DNA of 12,883 nucleotides from Candidatus Zixiibacteriota bacterium (GTDB taxonomy: Bacteria > Zixibacteria > MSB-5A5 > WJJR01), in assembly GCA_020058315.1 (NCBI GenBank), contig JAGVEK010000493.1, positions 1-12,883 of the forward strand. The letters run 5' to 3'. The notes beneath the pieces were generated by a model. The model had not been told where the DNA came from. It did not search any database and was given only the letters and a program-made list of their open reading frames with translations. The first letter of the stretch is position 1; each line of letters begins with the position of its first letter. This document shows, piece by piece, positions 5,052 to 12,883 of the stretch. The position numbers and the translations under genes were made by a program.

Positions 5052-7271
5052 TTATCCCTGCCGGTCATTATTTGCGTCACTCCCATCATCCAATCCCTGG
5101 CGATCCGAGGATCGTTCGACGGATAATACACCCGGGACACCCCGAATCTTCCTGACAACCTCATTGAGATGACGAAGGTTCTTCACTTGGATGACAAAGT
5201 GACCGGTTCCGGTGGATTTATCACCATCGACGGAGGCCGAACAGATATTGGTTTCGGTTTCGGAGATGGCCTGCGTGACATCACGCAACAGATTCTTGCG
5301 ATTTTCGAGACCAAGGACCAGCCGTACCAGGAAGACCTGGTCGGAAGTGACATCCCATTCGACAGCCAGCCGTCGTTCCGGGTGGTCGATCGCGGAGGCG
5401 ACATTGAGGCAATTGGCGCTGTGGACGGTCACGCCGCGGCCACGGGTGATGAAGCCGACGATTCTCTCCCCTGGTACCGGCTGGCAACAGTTCGCGAAGC
5501 GAAACATCATGTTGTCCATGTTCTGGATCAGGATGCCGCGCGGGCGCCGTGCCCGGTCCACGAACCTTTGGACGACTGAGGGACGCTTCTGCTCAGCGGC
5601 CGGGGGCATGAGGCGATGCCGCAGGACGACAATGGAGAGAGTCCCAGAGCCCAAGGCCGCGATCATTGCGTCACTGTCGAGAAAGGACATGGACATCGCC
5701 AGATCAGTCAATTCGGTGTCGCTGGGCATGGGGAGATGGAAACGCTTCAGTTCGCGCGTCAGAATGTCCTTTCCCAATTCCAGAGACTGCTCGTAGCCGG
5801 TCTTGCGCAGGAACTGGCGGATCTTGGCCCGCGCTCTTGCCGTGCTGGCGATGGACAACCAGTCACGTGACGGATTGGCGTGCGAGCCGGTGATGATTTC
5901 CACTTCGTCACCGGACGACAGCTCATGGGTCAGGGGAACAATCCGTCCGTTGACGCGCGAGCCGACACAGCGGTGGCCGATTTCGGAGTGGACTGCGTAG
6001 GCGAAGTCAATGGGAGTGGCGCCGCGCGGCAGCGGCATGAGATCGCCTTTGGGGGTGAACACGTAAATTTCGTCGTGGAACAAGTCGGTCTTGAAGAAGT
6101 CCAGGAATTCCTTGGGGTCATGGGTTTCCTTCTGCCATTCGAGCACTTCGCGGAGCCAGCTCATCTGCTGGTCGGAATGATCGAGTTCGCGTTTGCCTTC
6201 CTTGTAGAGCCAGTGCGCGGCGATGCCGTACTCGGCAGCGTAGTGCATTTCATGGGTGCGAATCTGGATTTCGACCATGCGGCCTCGCGGGCCGATGACG
6301 GTCGTGTGCAGCGACTGGTACATGTTGGTCTTGGGTGTGGCGATGTAATCATGGAAGCGGTCGCCAACAGGGGTCCAGAGCGTGTGCACGACACCCAATG
6401 CGTGATAGCAATCGCGTTCGGTCTTGACGATCACGCGAATGGCAATCAAATCGGTGATTTCTTCGAACTTCTTGGCGCGTTTGACCATCTTGCGGTAGAT
6501 CGAGTCGAAATGTTTGGCCCTGCCGGTGATGGTCGCCGTGAGCTCTTCGCCGGCAAGCGCTTCTGATAAGGGCTGCTTAACCTCTTCGATGTAGGCGTCG
6601 CGTTCCTCCGTGGAGAGCTCGACCTTGCGGTGCAGTTCGTTGTAGATCTCCGGCTGGAGATTGTGCAGCGAGAGATCCTCCAGTTCCCATTTGAGACGCG
6701 CCATGCCAAAGCGATGGGCCAGGGGGCCGTAAACGTCGCGCGTTTCCTCGGCGATGCGTTTACGCCGATCGGGGGCGAGCGAATCCAGCGTGCGCATATT
6801 GTGGAGACGGTCGGCGAGCTTGATGATGATGACACGAATGTCCTGAGCCATCGAGAGGAGCATCTTTCGGAAGTACTCGGCCTGGAGTTCGGCGCGGCTC
6901 TGGTATTTGATGCCACCGATTTTTGTGACGCCGTCGACCAACTGAGCAATCTCCTCGCCGAAGCGGGAGCGGATTGCTTCGAGTCCATACGGTGTGTCTT
7001 CGACGACATCATGGATGAGTCCGGCGGCGATCGTGGCTGAGTCGAGCCGCTGTTCGGCGAGGATCATGGCAACGGCGACGCAGTGGCTGAGGTAGGGTTC
7101 GCCCGATTCTCGTTTCTGGCCGCGGTGCGCCGCCTCAGAGAATTCGTAGGCCCGCCGGACAAGCTCGATGTCGACGTTGGCCTTCTCGGCCTCGACACGG
7201 ATGATGAATTCCGCCAGGTTCATATCAGGGTGCTGGGTATTCGCCCTGGTTTGCAGACTCGACTCAGCCAT
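5052..7271 (-). CDS. rel: Bifunctional (p)ppGpp synthetase/hydrolase (RelA/SpoT, Rel family)
   Basis: Long RSH enzyme that makes (p)ppGpp from ATP and GDP/GTP and hydrolyses it, controlling the stringent response in the cytoplasm. The 739-residue length is normal for the family. The hydrolase HD domain is intact: H63, the H87-D88 pair in HDVVEDT, and D153 in ADRLHNMRTL. The synthetase domain at about 245-360 carries YRKMVKRAKKFEEITDLIAIR and DYIATPKTNMYQSLHTTV, then VEIQIRTHEMHYAAEYGIAAHW. A TGS domain follows at about 403-462, a conserved-cysteine region (C595, C596, C621) and a C-terminal ACT domain at about 645-720. With both active sites preserved it should be bifunctional. One oddity: the R-x-K-D motif typical of bifunctional enzymes reads R305-F-H307-D308. 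It starts 3 bp after the GT9 gene's stop and is probably co-transcribed with it; no Shine-Dalgarno is visible at 7271, and a second ATG at residue 17 is an alternative start. Confidence 0.95.
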   Translation of the reverse strand: MAESSLQTRANTQHPDMNLAEFIIRVEAEKANVDIELVRRAYEFSEAAHRGQKRESGEPYLSHCVAVAMILAEQRLDSATIAAGLIHDVVEDTPYGLEAIRSRFGEEIAQLVDGVTKIGGIKYQSRAELQAEYFRKMLLSMAQDIRVIIIKLADRLHNMRTLDSLAPDRRKRIAEETRDVYGPLAHRFGMARLKWELEDLSLHNLQPEIYNELHRKVELSTEERDAYIEEVKQPLSEALAGEELTATITGRAKHFDSIYRKMVKRAKKFEEITDLIAIRVIVKTERDCYHALGVVHTLWTPVGDRFHDYIATPKTNMYQSLHTTVIGPRGRMVEIQIRTHEMHYAAEYGIAAHWLYKEGKRELDHSDQQMSWLREVLEWQKETHDPKEFLDFFKTDLFHDEIYVFTPKGDLMPLPRGATPIDFAYAVHSEIGHRCVGSRVNGRIVPLTHELSSGDEVEIITGSHANPSRDWLSIASTARARAKIRQFLRKTGYEQSLELGKDILTRELKRFHLPMPSDTELTDLAMSMSFLDSDAMIAALGSGTLSIVVLRHRLMPPAAEQKRPSVVQRFVDRARRPRGILIQNMDNMMFRFANCCQPVPGERIVGFITRGRGVTVHSANCLNVASAIDHPERRLAVEWDVTSDQVFLVRLVLGLENRKNLLRDVTQAISETETNICSASVDGDKSTGTGHFVIQVKNLRHLNEVVRKIRGVPGVLSVERSSDRQGLDDGSDANNDRQG

Positions 7272-7274
7272 TAT

Positions 7275-8339
7275 TTAGATCGGACGGTTCGGCGCCTTTC
7301 GCGCGTTCTGATCGGATGCGTGGGCGGGCGTGTTTGCGCGCACCGCACGAATGACGGCCCCCGCCACAGCGTCCGCTGGTATCATATCCATACAGTCCCC
7401 CACTCGGCAATGGTCAATACGACAGTCACACAAATCCACGGGTGGAACGAAGACCTGGTGCCCTTTGCCGAGCGGCCCCCAGCGGTTTGGTCCGGTCGTT
7501 CGCACGGGGCCAAAGAGAGCGACAACCGGTGTCCCGACGGCTGCGGCGAGGTGAATCGGTCCCGTCGAGGGACCGACGACGACCGAAGCCTGCTGCAAGA
7601 GGGCCGCCAAGGAATGCAGATTGGTGGCCCCGGCGACTGACACGATACTGTCCCTGAGTTCCCCAACCACGTCCGCTGCGAGCGGGCGTTCGGAATCCGT
7701 CCCGGTGACCAAGACTACCATACCGCTTTCCTTCAGTGCCTGGCATAGCTGACGATACCGTTCGGGTTTCCAGTTGCGTGCCGAGCCACCACAACCCGGG
7801 TGGACCACGGCAATGGGCTTCCGCTGGGCGTCGATCCCGGCCTTCTCAAGGATTATACGTGCGGCGCGCTGCGAGTCTTGAGAGGGGACACAGACCGGAT
7901 CGACCGTGGTCCACTGATTCCATCCCAAACCCCGGAGCAACTCGAGGTTAAGGTCGCGCTCGTGGCGGTTACTTCGGGCACGGGAGATGTTGACACGCCG
8001 GTTGAAGCGGTAGGAATACCAGCGGCGGGCGGTGCCGACACACAGCGGGATTCGTGCTTGCTTCAGCCATGAGGCGACCCGGGGACGCGGATACAGGCAA
8101 ATCGCGGCATCAAAAGCACGCTCACGCAGCGTGGCTACGACCGATGAGGGGTTCACCGTATTCGAGATTGTCAGGCAATCATCGACCCAGGGGCAGAGAG
8201 TCACGATTGGGGCCACCGGCTCGGCGACAAGAAATGTGATCTTCGTCCCGGGGTTTGCAGTCTTGATCGCCGCAGCGACGGGCAGCGAGAGGATGACATC
8301 GCCGAGGCGGTCTGTGCGGGTGATGAGGACGTTATCCAT
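7275..8339 (-). CDS. GT9-family glycosyltransferase (ADP-heptose:LPS heptosyltransferase type)
   Basis: Predicted cytoplasmic-face, GT-B fold enzyme that transfers a sugar, classically a heptose from ADP-heptose, to the growing lipopolysaccharide core. The 354 residues open with MDNVLITRTDRLGDVILSLP, the N-terminal family signature (D-R-x-G-D). HPGCGGSARNWKPERY at 180-195 and GPSTGPIHLAAAVGTPVVAL at 256-275 form the donor-binding C-terminal half. Where many heptosyltransferases have D in the G-x-D-x-G-P motif, this protein has Ser (258), a variant that also exists in the family, so the donor could differ from heptose. Four Cys at 304, 306, 311 and 316 near the C-terminus (CDCRIDHCRVGDC) match the cysteine cluster seen in many GT9 proteins. 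It is preceded by an 83-bp gap with a sigma-70-like promoter and followed 3 bp later by the RelA/SpoT gene. The acceptor cannot be told from sequence. Confidence 0.9.
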   Translation of the reverse strand: MDNVLITRTDRLGDVILSLPVAAAIKTANPGTKITFLVAEPVAPIVTLCPWVDDCLTISNTVNPSSVVATLRERAFDAAICLYPRPRVASWLKQARIPLCVGTARRWYSYRFNRRVNISRARSNRHERDLNLELLRGLGWNQWTTVDPVCVPSQDSQRAARIILEKAGIDAQRKPIAVVHPGCGGSARNWKPERYRQLCQALKESGMVVLVTGTDSERPLAADVVGELRDSIVSVAGATNLHSLAALLQQASVVVGPSTGPIHLAAAVGTPVVALFGPVRTTGPNRWGPLGKGHQVFVPPVDLCDCRIDHCRVGDCMDMIPADAVAGAVIRAVRANTPAHASDQNARKAPNRPI

Positions 8340-8374
8340 GGGGCATCCGTGCCGGGAGAACTGGGGATGGCGAC

Positions 8375-8403
8375 AATATATCTACCTTGGAATACCCGGC
8401 CAA
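8375..8403 (-). promoter_or_regulatory. Candidate sigma-70 promoter for the GT9-rel pair
   Basis: On the minus strand TTGGCC (8403-8398, -35, 4 of 6 matches) and TATATT (8380-8375, -10, 5 of 6) are separated by exactly 17 bp. Transcription would start near 8368, about 29 nt before the GT9 start codon. The site lies in the only gap longer than 10 bp within the glycan cluster (8340-8422), which supports a separate or additional start for the last GT9 gene and rel. Based on sequence match only. Confidence 0.5.
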
Positions 8404-8422
8404 GTGGTGAGATGGCAGTAGT

Positions 8423-9256
8423 CTACTTGGATTCGCGATTCAGGCGGAGCAGCTTGGCGTACTTGGTGAAGACGTAGACGCTCGAGAACCACGCGAGAAC
8501 GAGGCCCTGCCAACCATCCAGGAATCCAGCACGAAGGACATATGCCTGGAGGAATTTGAAAGCGGGCCGGGCAATTAGCGACCACCACGTGGCCCGGTGA
8601 CCGGAGGCGTGCAGTGAATCTGCCGCAAGTGTGGTGTAGCGGTTGAGACGGGCGAGATACGATTCCACTGTCTGGTCACCCTCGTGCCACAGCCAGCCTT
8701 CGAGCAGCGGCTTCTCCCCTGAAGCTACGACAGATTCGTGGACCTGGTCGCCGCTGAACTGTGCGGCGTCGCGACGGAAGAGGCGCACGACACGGTCGCG
8801 CCCCCAGTCGCCGTGGCGCAGCCAGCGTCCCAGGTAGCGGGTCCGGCGGCGCAGGGCATAGGCGGCGTATCGCGGATCGTCGCGCGACAGCACGTTGGCA
8901 ATCGAAGAGGCAAGTTCCGGAGACACAATTTCATCCGAGTCGATTGAGAGTATCCATTGTCCTGTGGCGAGCGCCGCAGCGTCCTGCTTGGAAGGGCCGT
9001 ACCCGCGCCAGGGGCGGATTTCGACACGTGCGCCGAGGCGGCGCGAGATTGATTCGGTTGCATCGGAAGAATCATCATCAATGATGACGATGATCTCGGA
9101 GCAAAACCCGACGGAGCTGAGTGCAGCTTCGATCGTGGCGGCGGCGTCTTTGGCGACCATAACGGCGGAGAGGCCGCGCAGTTGCGCACGGCTCCCGGCG
9201 GTTGATCCTTCCGTACTGGTAGCGGCAGGCGGCATCTGGCCAGATTCCTGCGTCAT
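8423..9256 (-). CDS. GT2-family glycosyltransferase (WaaE/KdtX-like LPS core enzyme)
   Basis: Predicted inverting GT-A glycosyltransferase acting on lipopolysaccharide core or another envelope glycan. The 277-residue protein has a short disordered N-terminus (about 1-28), then LSAVMVAKDAAATIEAALSS, IIVIIDDDSSDATESI at about 55-70 (nucleotide-binding Asp cluster), GPSKQDAA at 87-94 and WILSIDSDEIVS at 101-112 (the D-x-D metal site). The C-terminal part, with GFLDGWQGLVLAWFSS and KYAKLLRL, resembles the WaaE/KdtX group (beta-1,4-glucosyltransferases of inner core) and probably contacts the membrane. The start at 9256 is chosen because its ATG overlaps the TGA of the GT4 gene (ATGA), with AGAGG about 10 nt upstream; a longer frame back to 9346 would overlap GT4 by 94 bp and adds only Arg/Pro-rich sequence with no domain. 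Translationally coupled to the GT4 gene. Substrates are unknown. Confidence 0.88.
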   Translation of the reverse strand: MTQESGQMPPAATSTEGSTAGSRAQLRGLSAVMVAKDAAATIEAALSSVGFCSEIIVIIDDDSSDATESISRRLGARVEIRPWRGYGPSKQDAAALATGQWILSIDSDEIVSPELASSIANVLSRDDPRYAAYALRRRTRYLGRWLRHGDWGRDRVVRLFRRDAAQFSGDQVHESVVASGEKPLLEGWLWHEGDQTVESYLARLNRYTTLAADSLHASGHRATWWSLIARPAFKFLQAYVLRAGFLDGWQGLVLAWFSSVYVFTKYAKLLRLNRESK

Positions 9257-10413
9257 TGAGGGCTGCCTCTGAGGACCGTGGCACCACGGACGCGTGAAAC
9301 GGTGCGATCGAGCAAGTCCTCCCACTGGTCGACACGCTGGTCCCATGTGGCGTGCTGCAGCACATGGGCGCGCGCGTTCTTACCCAGTTCGACCCTGAGC
9401 GCGGGTTTGTCCAGCAGGAATGAAATCGCTTCGGCCAATGCCTTCGCGTTGTCGGGGGGAATGAGGCGGCCGAATTCGCCTTGTCTCATCATGTCCGGAA
9501 CACCGCCGACGTCGGTCGCCACCACGGGGATCCCGCAGAGCATGTACTCAAGGAAAGACCGGGAGACAGACTCAGAACCGATCGAAGCCACGACTCCAAT
9601 CGCGCACTGCGAGAGCACGGCGTACAGATCGGGGATCATGGTTTCGACGACCGTAATATGGTCTGCCAGATTGCCTTCGACAAACCAGCGCTGGAACATG
9701 TCCGCCCGGTACTCCGAGGGGAAACCGAGCCAGAGGAAATGGGCGTCAGGATGTTGCCGCCGGATATGCGGAATCGCAGACAACATGACGCGATGACCCT
9801 TGACGGGAGAGAATCGTGCCAGAAGAACCACGACCGAACAACCAGCGGGTATCCCAAGTTTCCGCAGATGATCTTCTGTGACACGCTCTCCGCTCCACGC
9901 GGATGGCTCAATGCCGGCCGGGATGATTTGCAATCTGTCCGGGGGAATCTTCAGGCGCGTTCGATAAGCCGCGGCGAGACGCTGATTGGATGTCACGATC
10001 ATGTCCGTGGCGCTGCGATGCAGCCATCGCGACAGAGGGTGACGTTTGGGCGGCTTGGGATCCAGTACGCGCACACGGATCAGGGCTGGCCGTGGCCTTG
10101 ACACTGATTTGGCGAGTCCCCAGAGAGCGTGATCTTCGCCCCAGTGGGCCAGGACAGCATCGGGGCGATATTGGCGGACTAACCCGGTAAGACGACGAAG
10201 ATTGCGATATATCTGCCTGGGTGATCTCTCGTCCAAGTCCAGATCATCGATCACCGTAAGGCCAGCTTCGCGCGCCATCGCGATGGTGCTGCCCTTCGGA
10301 CGGGGAATGAACAAGATGTCGTGACCACGAGCCTGCAGACGGTGCGCAATCTCGACCGCGTACCAGCTTCCGGCGCTACGGCCATCGAGGGCAATGGAGG
10401 AGATGATTTTCAT
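9253..10413 (-). CDS. GT4-family glycosyltransferase
   Basis: Predicted retaining GT-B glycosyltransferase using a nucleotide-sugar donor on the cytoplasmic face of the inner membrane. In the 386 residues the N-terminal Rossmann half begins with a G-R-S-A-G-S-W-Y segment at 11-18 (acceptor side). The donor half carries IIPAGIEPSAW at 163-173, LLARFSPVKGH at 197-207 (the R and K that hold donor phosphates) and ESVSRSFLEYMLCGIPVVAT at 281-300, the E-x7-E motif and loop typical of GT4. It lies 9 bp after the ABC exporter gene and overlaps the GT2 gene by 4 bp, so it belongs to the same operon. No clear Shine-Dalgarno is visible. Involvement in lipopolysaccharide core or O-antigen assembly is inferred from neighbours. 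Confidence 0.9.
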   Translation of the reverse strand: MKIISSIALDGRSAGSWYAVEIAHRLQARGHDILFIPRPKGSTIAMAREAGLTVIDDLDLDERSPRQIYRNLRRLTGLVRQYRPDAVLAHWGEDHALWGLAKSVSRPRPALIRVRVLDPKPPKRHPLSRWLHRSATDMIVTSNQRLAAAYRTRLKIPPDRLQIIPAGIEPSAWSGERVTEDHLRKLGIPAGCSVVVLLARFSPVKGHRVMLSAIPHIRRQHPDAHFLWLGFPSEYRADMFQRWFVEGNLADHITVVETMIPDLYAVLSQCAIGVVASIGSESVSRSFLEYMLCGIPVVATDVGGVPDMMRQGEFGRLIPPDNAKALAEAISFLLDKPALRVELGKNARAHVLQHATWDQRVDQWEDLLDRTVSRVRGATVLRGSPQ

Positions 10414-10422
10414 TTGCGAGCA

Positions 10423-12333
10423 TCAACGGTCGTGGGCACCGGCAAGCCGGCTGTCATCGAACTGCAAATCATAGAGACGGCGGTAGAGTCCGCCGCGCGC
10501 GAGGAGTTCATCGTGCGTGCCAGTGTCAATGATGCGTCCGCCGTCGATGACGACAATCGAATCCGCATCGCGAACTGTTGACAGGCGGTGGGCGACGATC
10601 AGCGCGGTGCGATCCTGGAGCAAATTGGCAATCGCGTGGCGGACGGCCGTCTCCGATTCTGTGTCCAGTGCACTCGTGGCTTCGTCGAAGATGAGAATCG
10701 GCGGATCGCGCATGATCGCGCGGGCGATGGCGATACGCTGCCTTTGACCTCCGGATAATTTGACTCCACGTGTACCGACGACTGTATCGAAACCCTCGGG
10801 CAACTGCTCTATGAACTCCAGCGCGCTGGCGGTTTGGGCGGCACGGCGCAGGCGGTCCCGGCTCACATCCGGCATGCCATACGCGATATTGTTCGCCACC
10901 GTGTCATTGAAAAGGATGATCTCCTGTGTGACAACGCCGAGATGAGCGCGGATGGAATTGATGGTCATGTCACGCAAATCGACTCCGTCGATCGCGACCC
11001 GGCCCTCGTTGGGATCATAAAAGCGGGCGAGCAGATCGCAGAGTGTCGATTTGCCGCCGCCGGAAGGACCAACTAGGGCGACTGACCGGCCACGGGGAAT
11101 CTGCAGATTGATCTGATGGAGGACCCAGGGGCCAGTGTCATAGCGGAAGCTCAGATTCTCGTAGGAGATCCCCTCTCGGAAGCCGGTCATCGGCCGTGCA
11201 CCAGGCAGATCAGCGATGTCCACGGGTGTGTCGAGCGCCTCGAATACTCTGTCCGCCGCGGCGCGTCCCTCCTGGATTTTCGCGAGGATCTCGGCCAGTG
11301 ATTTGACCGGCTGAATCATGGAGAACACGAGGAATACGTAGGTGACGAAGGCACTGGGACCGAGACCATTCCCGGCCAGAACCGCGTTCCCCCCGAACCA
11401 AAGAATCGTGATGCCTGCAATCGTGCCCAGGAATTCGTTGACCGGGGAATTGAGGACGCGCACACGGGCCATCTTCAGCATCGCGATGAAGAATGACTGA
11501 TTTACTTTGCGGAAACGCCCGATCTCGTAATCCTGCATTCCAAAGGCTTTAACCACACGAATTCCGCCGGTGGACTCCTCGACGATCGAATGCAGATCGG
11601 CCATGCGCTCCTGGGAGCGCTGGGAGTAACGTCGCACATAGCGGCCAACGGTGATCATAACCGCGGCGGACAGCGGCAACACCACCAGGGTAAGCAGCGC
11701 AAGCTTCCAGCTGATGATGAACAGCGACGCCAGAAGCAGAATGATGGTCAAGGGTTCTTTCACGAGACGCGTGAAGCCGAGATCGAGCATGTCGTTCAGA
11801 ACACGAACGTCATTGGTGACACGCGAAATGATCTGGCCGGTTCGGGTGCTGGCAAAGTACGCCAGGGAGAGGTCCTGGTAGTGAGCGAACAGCTCGAGGC
11901 GGAGTGTGCGAATGAGGCGCTGCTGGACGATGGCGACCAGGATGTTCTGCACATAGAGAAGGATGTTCTTCGCCAGCGAGATCAAGAGAATGGTGGTGCA
12001 CATGCGCGCCAGGGTGGAACTCACCTCGGGACGGACGAGCAGCGCCCGAAACGCTTCGAGAACCACATTCTTCATGCGGTCGATCCAAGCGGCGACCCCA
12101 GTGGAAGTGACTGTATCCACGGGGATGCTCGGGCCGATGGGGGCGCCACCGAATAGAGTGGCGACAAGCGGGCCAATCATCCAGATCAGCAGAGCTGACA
12201 GAGCCACGTAGACAACTGTCGCGGTCACGGACATGACAAGGTAGCCACGGTAGGGGCGGACGTAACCGAGAAACCGGCGGAGGGAATGGAGCCGGTCGGA
12301 GCCGGGGGAGACCGGCGGGTTCTTGGCGCTCAT
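10423..12333 (-). CDS. MsbA-like ABC exporter (fused membrane and ATPase domains)
   Basis: Half-transporter ABC exporter of 636 residues that should work as a homodimer in the inner membrane. The membrane domain has hydrophobic segments at about 31-60, 112-136, 193-228 and 302-345, with a long soluble segment at about 61-110 between the first two. The ATPase domain has Walker A GPSGGGKST at 422-430, Q-loop Gln at 470, signature LSGGQ at 526-530, Walker B ILIFDE at 546-551 and the switch His at 582 in AHRLSTV, all intact. Lying among glycosyltransferase genes, it most likely flips lipid A-core or another lipid-linked glycan, as MsbA does; multidrug exporters of the same fold cannot be excluded by sequence. 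The start at 12333 overlaps the stop of the upstream GT9 gene (ATGA), and GGAGAG sits about 8 nt upstream. Confidence 0.93.
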   Translation of the reverse strand: MSAKNPPVSPGSDRLHSLRRFLGYVRPYRGYLVMSVTATVVYVALSALLIWMIGPLVATLFGGAPIGPSIPVDTVTSTGVAAWIDRMKNVVLEAFRALLVRPEVSSTLARMCTTILLISLAKNILLYVQNILVAIVQQRLIRTLRLELFAHYQDLSLAYFASTRTGQIISRVTNDVRVLNDMLDLGFTRLVKEPLTIILLLASLFIISWKLALLTLVVLPLSAAVMITVGRYVRRYSQRSQERMADLHSIVEESTGGIRVVKAFGMQDYEIGRFRKVNQSFFIAMLKMARVRVLNSPVNEFLGTIAGITILWFGGNAVLAGNGLGPSAFVTYVFLVFSMIQPVKSLAEILAKIQEGRAAADRVFEALDTPVDIADLPGARPMTGFREGISYENLSFRYDTGPWVLHQINLQIPRGRSVALVGPSGGGKSTLCDLLARFYDPNEGRVAIDGVDLRDMTINSIRAHLGVVTQEIILFNDTVANNIAYGMPDVSRDRLRRAAQTASALEFIEQLPEGFDTVVGTRGVKLSGGQRQRIAIARAIMRDPPILIFDEATSALDTESETAVRHAIANLLQDRTALIVAHRLSTVRDADSIVVIDGGRIIDTGTHDELLARGGLYRRLYDLQFDDSRLAGAHDR

Positions 12334-12883
12334 TGAGCGCTCTCCGGCGCCGGCAGGGACGATGGCGTCATTTCCGACTCAATGCGCTGCGACTTGGTAT
12401 CCTGGAGGTCATCGATGATCCGCCGAACATTGATCACGACCGCCTCAGGGGTGACGGCACCGGCACGCGCGTCAAGAACGATGTCCCGCGATCCGAGGGG
12501 CCGGTACTTTTCGGCATCACTCACAAGAAAGATGGCAACGACCGGAGTGCCAAGCGCGGATGCCAGGTGCATCGGGCCACAGTCACCAGAGAGGAAGACT
12601 GTCGCGCGCCGGATCAGGGAAACCAAGTCGGCGAACGGGAGAATCGCGGCGGAATGAATGGCACCTTTGGCCGCGCTGAGCACTTCATGAGCCGGATCGG
12701 CGTCGGCTGGTCCCCACACCATCGTGACTTCCACCTGTCCGCTCTCGCGAAGTCTCTTGGCGACCGCAGCAAAATCTGCGGACGGCCATCGTTTGGGCCC
12801 CCGTCCCCCTGGGTGGATTATCACCATGGGCAGTGATGGATTCGCGCCGACGCGGGACAGGAATCGGTCGCCAAAACCACTGT
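12330..12883 (-). CDS. GT9-family glycosyltransferase, C-terminal half (N-terminus beyond window edge)
   Basis: The frame stays open to the right edge, so only the last 183 codons are visible. The visible part is the donor-binding half of a heptosyltransferase-type GT9 enzyme: VIIHPGGRGPKRWPSADFAA at about 20-39 and FLSGDCGPMHLASALGTPVV at about 96-115. The latter keeps the family's G-D-x-G-P, with Asp present, unlike the second GT9 protein at 7275-8339. The C-terminal tail after about residue 160 is unstructured in appearance. An internal ATG at 12827 is not the real start because conserved-looking coding sequence continues upstream of it. The stop overlaps the ATG of the ABC exporter, so these genes are translationally coupled in one operon. 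Predicted role: sugar transfer in lipopolysaccharide core assembly. Confidence 0.88.
   Translation of the reverse strand, partial: SGFGDRFLSRVGANPSLPMVIIHPGGRGPKRWPSADFAAVAKRLRESGQVEVTMVWGPADADPAHEVLSAAKGAIHSAAILPFADLVSLIRRATVFLSGDCGPMHLASALGTPVVAIFLVSDAEKYRPLGSRDIVLDARAGAVTPEAVVINVRRIIDDLQDTKSQRIESEMTPSSLPAPESAQ

Noticed and set aside
5880..6566. 228-residue plus-strand open frame opposite rel
   Set aside because: Antisense shadow of the conserved synthetase and TGS domains, with no family signature.
9257..9346. Longer GT2 reading frame starting at 9346
   Set aside because: The extra 30 residues are Arg/Pro-rich, overlap the GT4 gene by 94 bp, and the ATGA-coupled start at 9256 gives a normal GT2 N-terminus.

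Overview
The window reads as a stretch of chromosome from a Gram-negative (diderm) bacterium with a moderately GC-rich genome. Evidence for an outer membrane is strong: two GT9 heptosyltransferase-type enzymes, an MsbA-type lipid flippase, a protein ending in an Omp85-like beta-barrel, and a BamB-sized PQQ-propeller lipoprotein. The fusion of a peptidase-MA domain, TolB-like repeats and a BamA-like barrel, together with sparse Shine-Dalgarno sequences, would suit an uncultured FCB-type phylum (for example Zixibacteria or relatives). That placement is an impression from gene content, not a demonstrated assignment.

All nine protein genes are on the minus strand, so transcription runs from the right edge to the left. 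From right to left: (1) a tight envelope-glycan cluster at 12883-8423, consisting of a GT9 glycosyltransferase (cut by the window edge), an MsbA-like ABC exporter, a GT4 and a GT2 glycosyltransferase, with ATGA overlaps or a 9-bp gap between them; (2) after an 83-bp gap holding a plausible sigma-70 promoter, a second GT9 enzyme followed 3 bp later by a full-length bifunctional RelA/SpoT (p)ppGpp synthetase/hydrolase (8339-5052); (3) a 933-residue exported metallopeptidase-like/TolB-like/Omp85-like protein (4910-2109); (4) a BamB-like PQQ-propeller lipoprotein (1860-661), separated from it by a 248-bp gap that carries a perfect 21-bp-arm inverted repeat; (5) a small heat-shock protein of the Hsp20 family (337 to the left edge, C-terminus missing).

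The glycosyltransferases and the flippase together look like a lipopolysaccharide-core or lipooligosaccharide assembly and export module. The stringent-response gene appears co-transcribed with its last enzyme. The two following genes look like outer-membrane assembly or surface proteins. The most interesting regulatory feature lies upstream of hsp20: a near-consensus sigma-54 (-24/-12) promoter and, 110-180 bp upstream of the inferred start site, a cluster of three TGCCA-N3-TGGCA palindromes plus a fourth related palindrome. This is the arrangement expected for an enhancer-binding protein, so this small chaperone gene may be under sigma-54 stress control. No CRISPR array, transposase, tRNA or rRNA gene was recognised.
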